Positions 13,414 through 13,462 of a stretch of DNA of 13,462 nucleotides are shown piece by piece. The DNA is from an uncultured Collinsella sp. Its GTDB lineage: Bacteria; Actinomycetota; Coriobacteriia; Coriobacteriales; Coriobacteriaceae. The notes beneath the pieces were generated by a model. That model ran no database searches. It saw only the letters and a list, made by a program, of their open reading frames with translations, and was not told where the DNA came from. Both the position numbers and the translations under genes were made by a program. The first letter of the stretch is position 1, and each line of letters starts with the position of its first letter. The stretch is taken from assembly GCA_900544235.1 (NCBI GenBank), contig UQUL01000048.1, forward strand, positions 1-13,462, written 5' to 3'.

Positions 13414-13462
13414 CTGTCTCTTATACACATCTCCGAGCCCACGAGACGCGTAGTAATCTCGT
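13414..13462. other. Illumina Nextera adapter read-through (not genomic)
   Basis: CTGTCTCTTATACACATCT (13414-13432) is the Tn5 mosaic end used in Nextera libraries. It is followed by CCGAGCCCACGAGAC (13433-13447), the rest of the read-2 adapter. GCGTAGTA (13448-13455) fits an 8-base i7 index, and ATCTCGT (13456-13462) is the start of the P7-side primer. The first one or few bases could by chance also be genomic. Confidence 0.97.

Noticed and set aside
13262..13453. Short plus-strand frame ending in LLYTSPSPRDA.
   Set aside because: Its C-terminus is translated sequencing adapter and the rest is an out-of-frame reading of glgA.

Overview
The window is a contig fragment from what is most likely a gut actinobacterium of the class Coriobacteriia (Collinsella-like). 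I infer this from GC-rich housekeeping genes, GTG and TTG starts, a tRNA with an encoded CCA, a GlgC/GlgD pair, and a branching enzyme with a basic Lys/Ala/Pro tail. No database search was possible. The last 49 bases (13414-13462) are not genomic: they are an Illumina Nextera read-through (transposase end, adapter, 8-base index, start of the flow-cell primer).

Layout. (1) Positions 56-2913, minus strand: the head of a surface-polysaccharide (capsule/EPS) operon. In transcription order it holds a LoaP/NusG-like antiterminator, a membrane phosphoglycosyl transferase that starts the repeat unit, a GT4 glycosyltransferase, and a second GT4 enzyme cut off near the left edge. These genes look less GC-rich than the glycogen genes, as is usual for exchangeable capsule loci. 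(2) Positions 2914-3730: about 800 bases without a convincing gene. The stretch has four consecutive hairpins just upstream of the antiterminator gene, three G-run repeats spaced about 42 bp apart, and a cluster of palindromes that includes a perfect 35-bp one. It is probably the long leader and control region of the capsule operon. (3) Positions 3731-3888: a complete minus-strand tRNA-Ala(GGC) unit with sigma70-type promoter, gene and intrinsic terminator. (4) Positions 3916-5353, minus strand: a HAD-family phosphatase and a thiamine pyrophosphokinase (ThiN), followed by a long terminator-like hairpin. (5) Positions 5354-5684: a divergent control region with repeated GTTTTACC half-sites and an extended -10 promoter. 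(6) Positions 5685-13413, plus strand: the glycogen operon glgB-glgP-glgC-glgD-glgA, with glgA cut by the contig end.

How the genes work together. GlgC (with GlgD as likely non-catalytic partner) makes ADP-glucose, GlgA polymerises it, GlgB adds branches, and GlgP releases glucose-1-phosphate. The cistrons are separated by strong hairpins that could set different expression levels. On the left, the antiterminator probably promotes full transcription of the polysaccharide operon it heads. The sugar transferase loads the first sugar phosphate on undecaprenyl phosphate, and the GT4 enzymes extend it.

The points most worth a second look are the histone-H1-like tail of GlgB, together with the loss of its region-I histidine; the structured leader and palindrome field in front of the antiterminator gene; and the operator array between the phosphatase and glycogen operons. 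I found no CRISPR array, transposase or phage gene.
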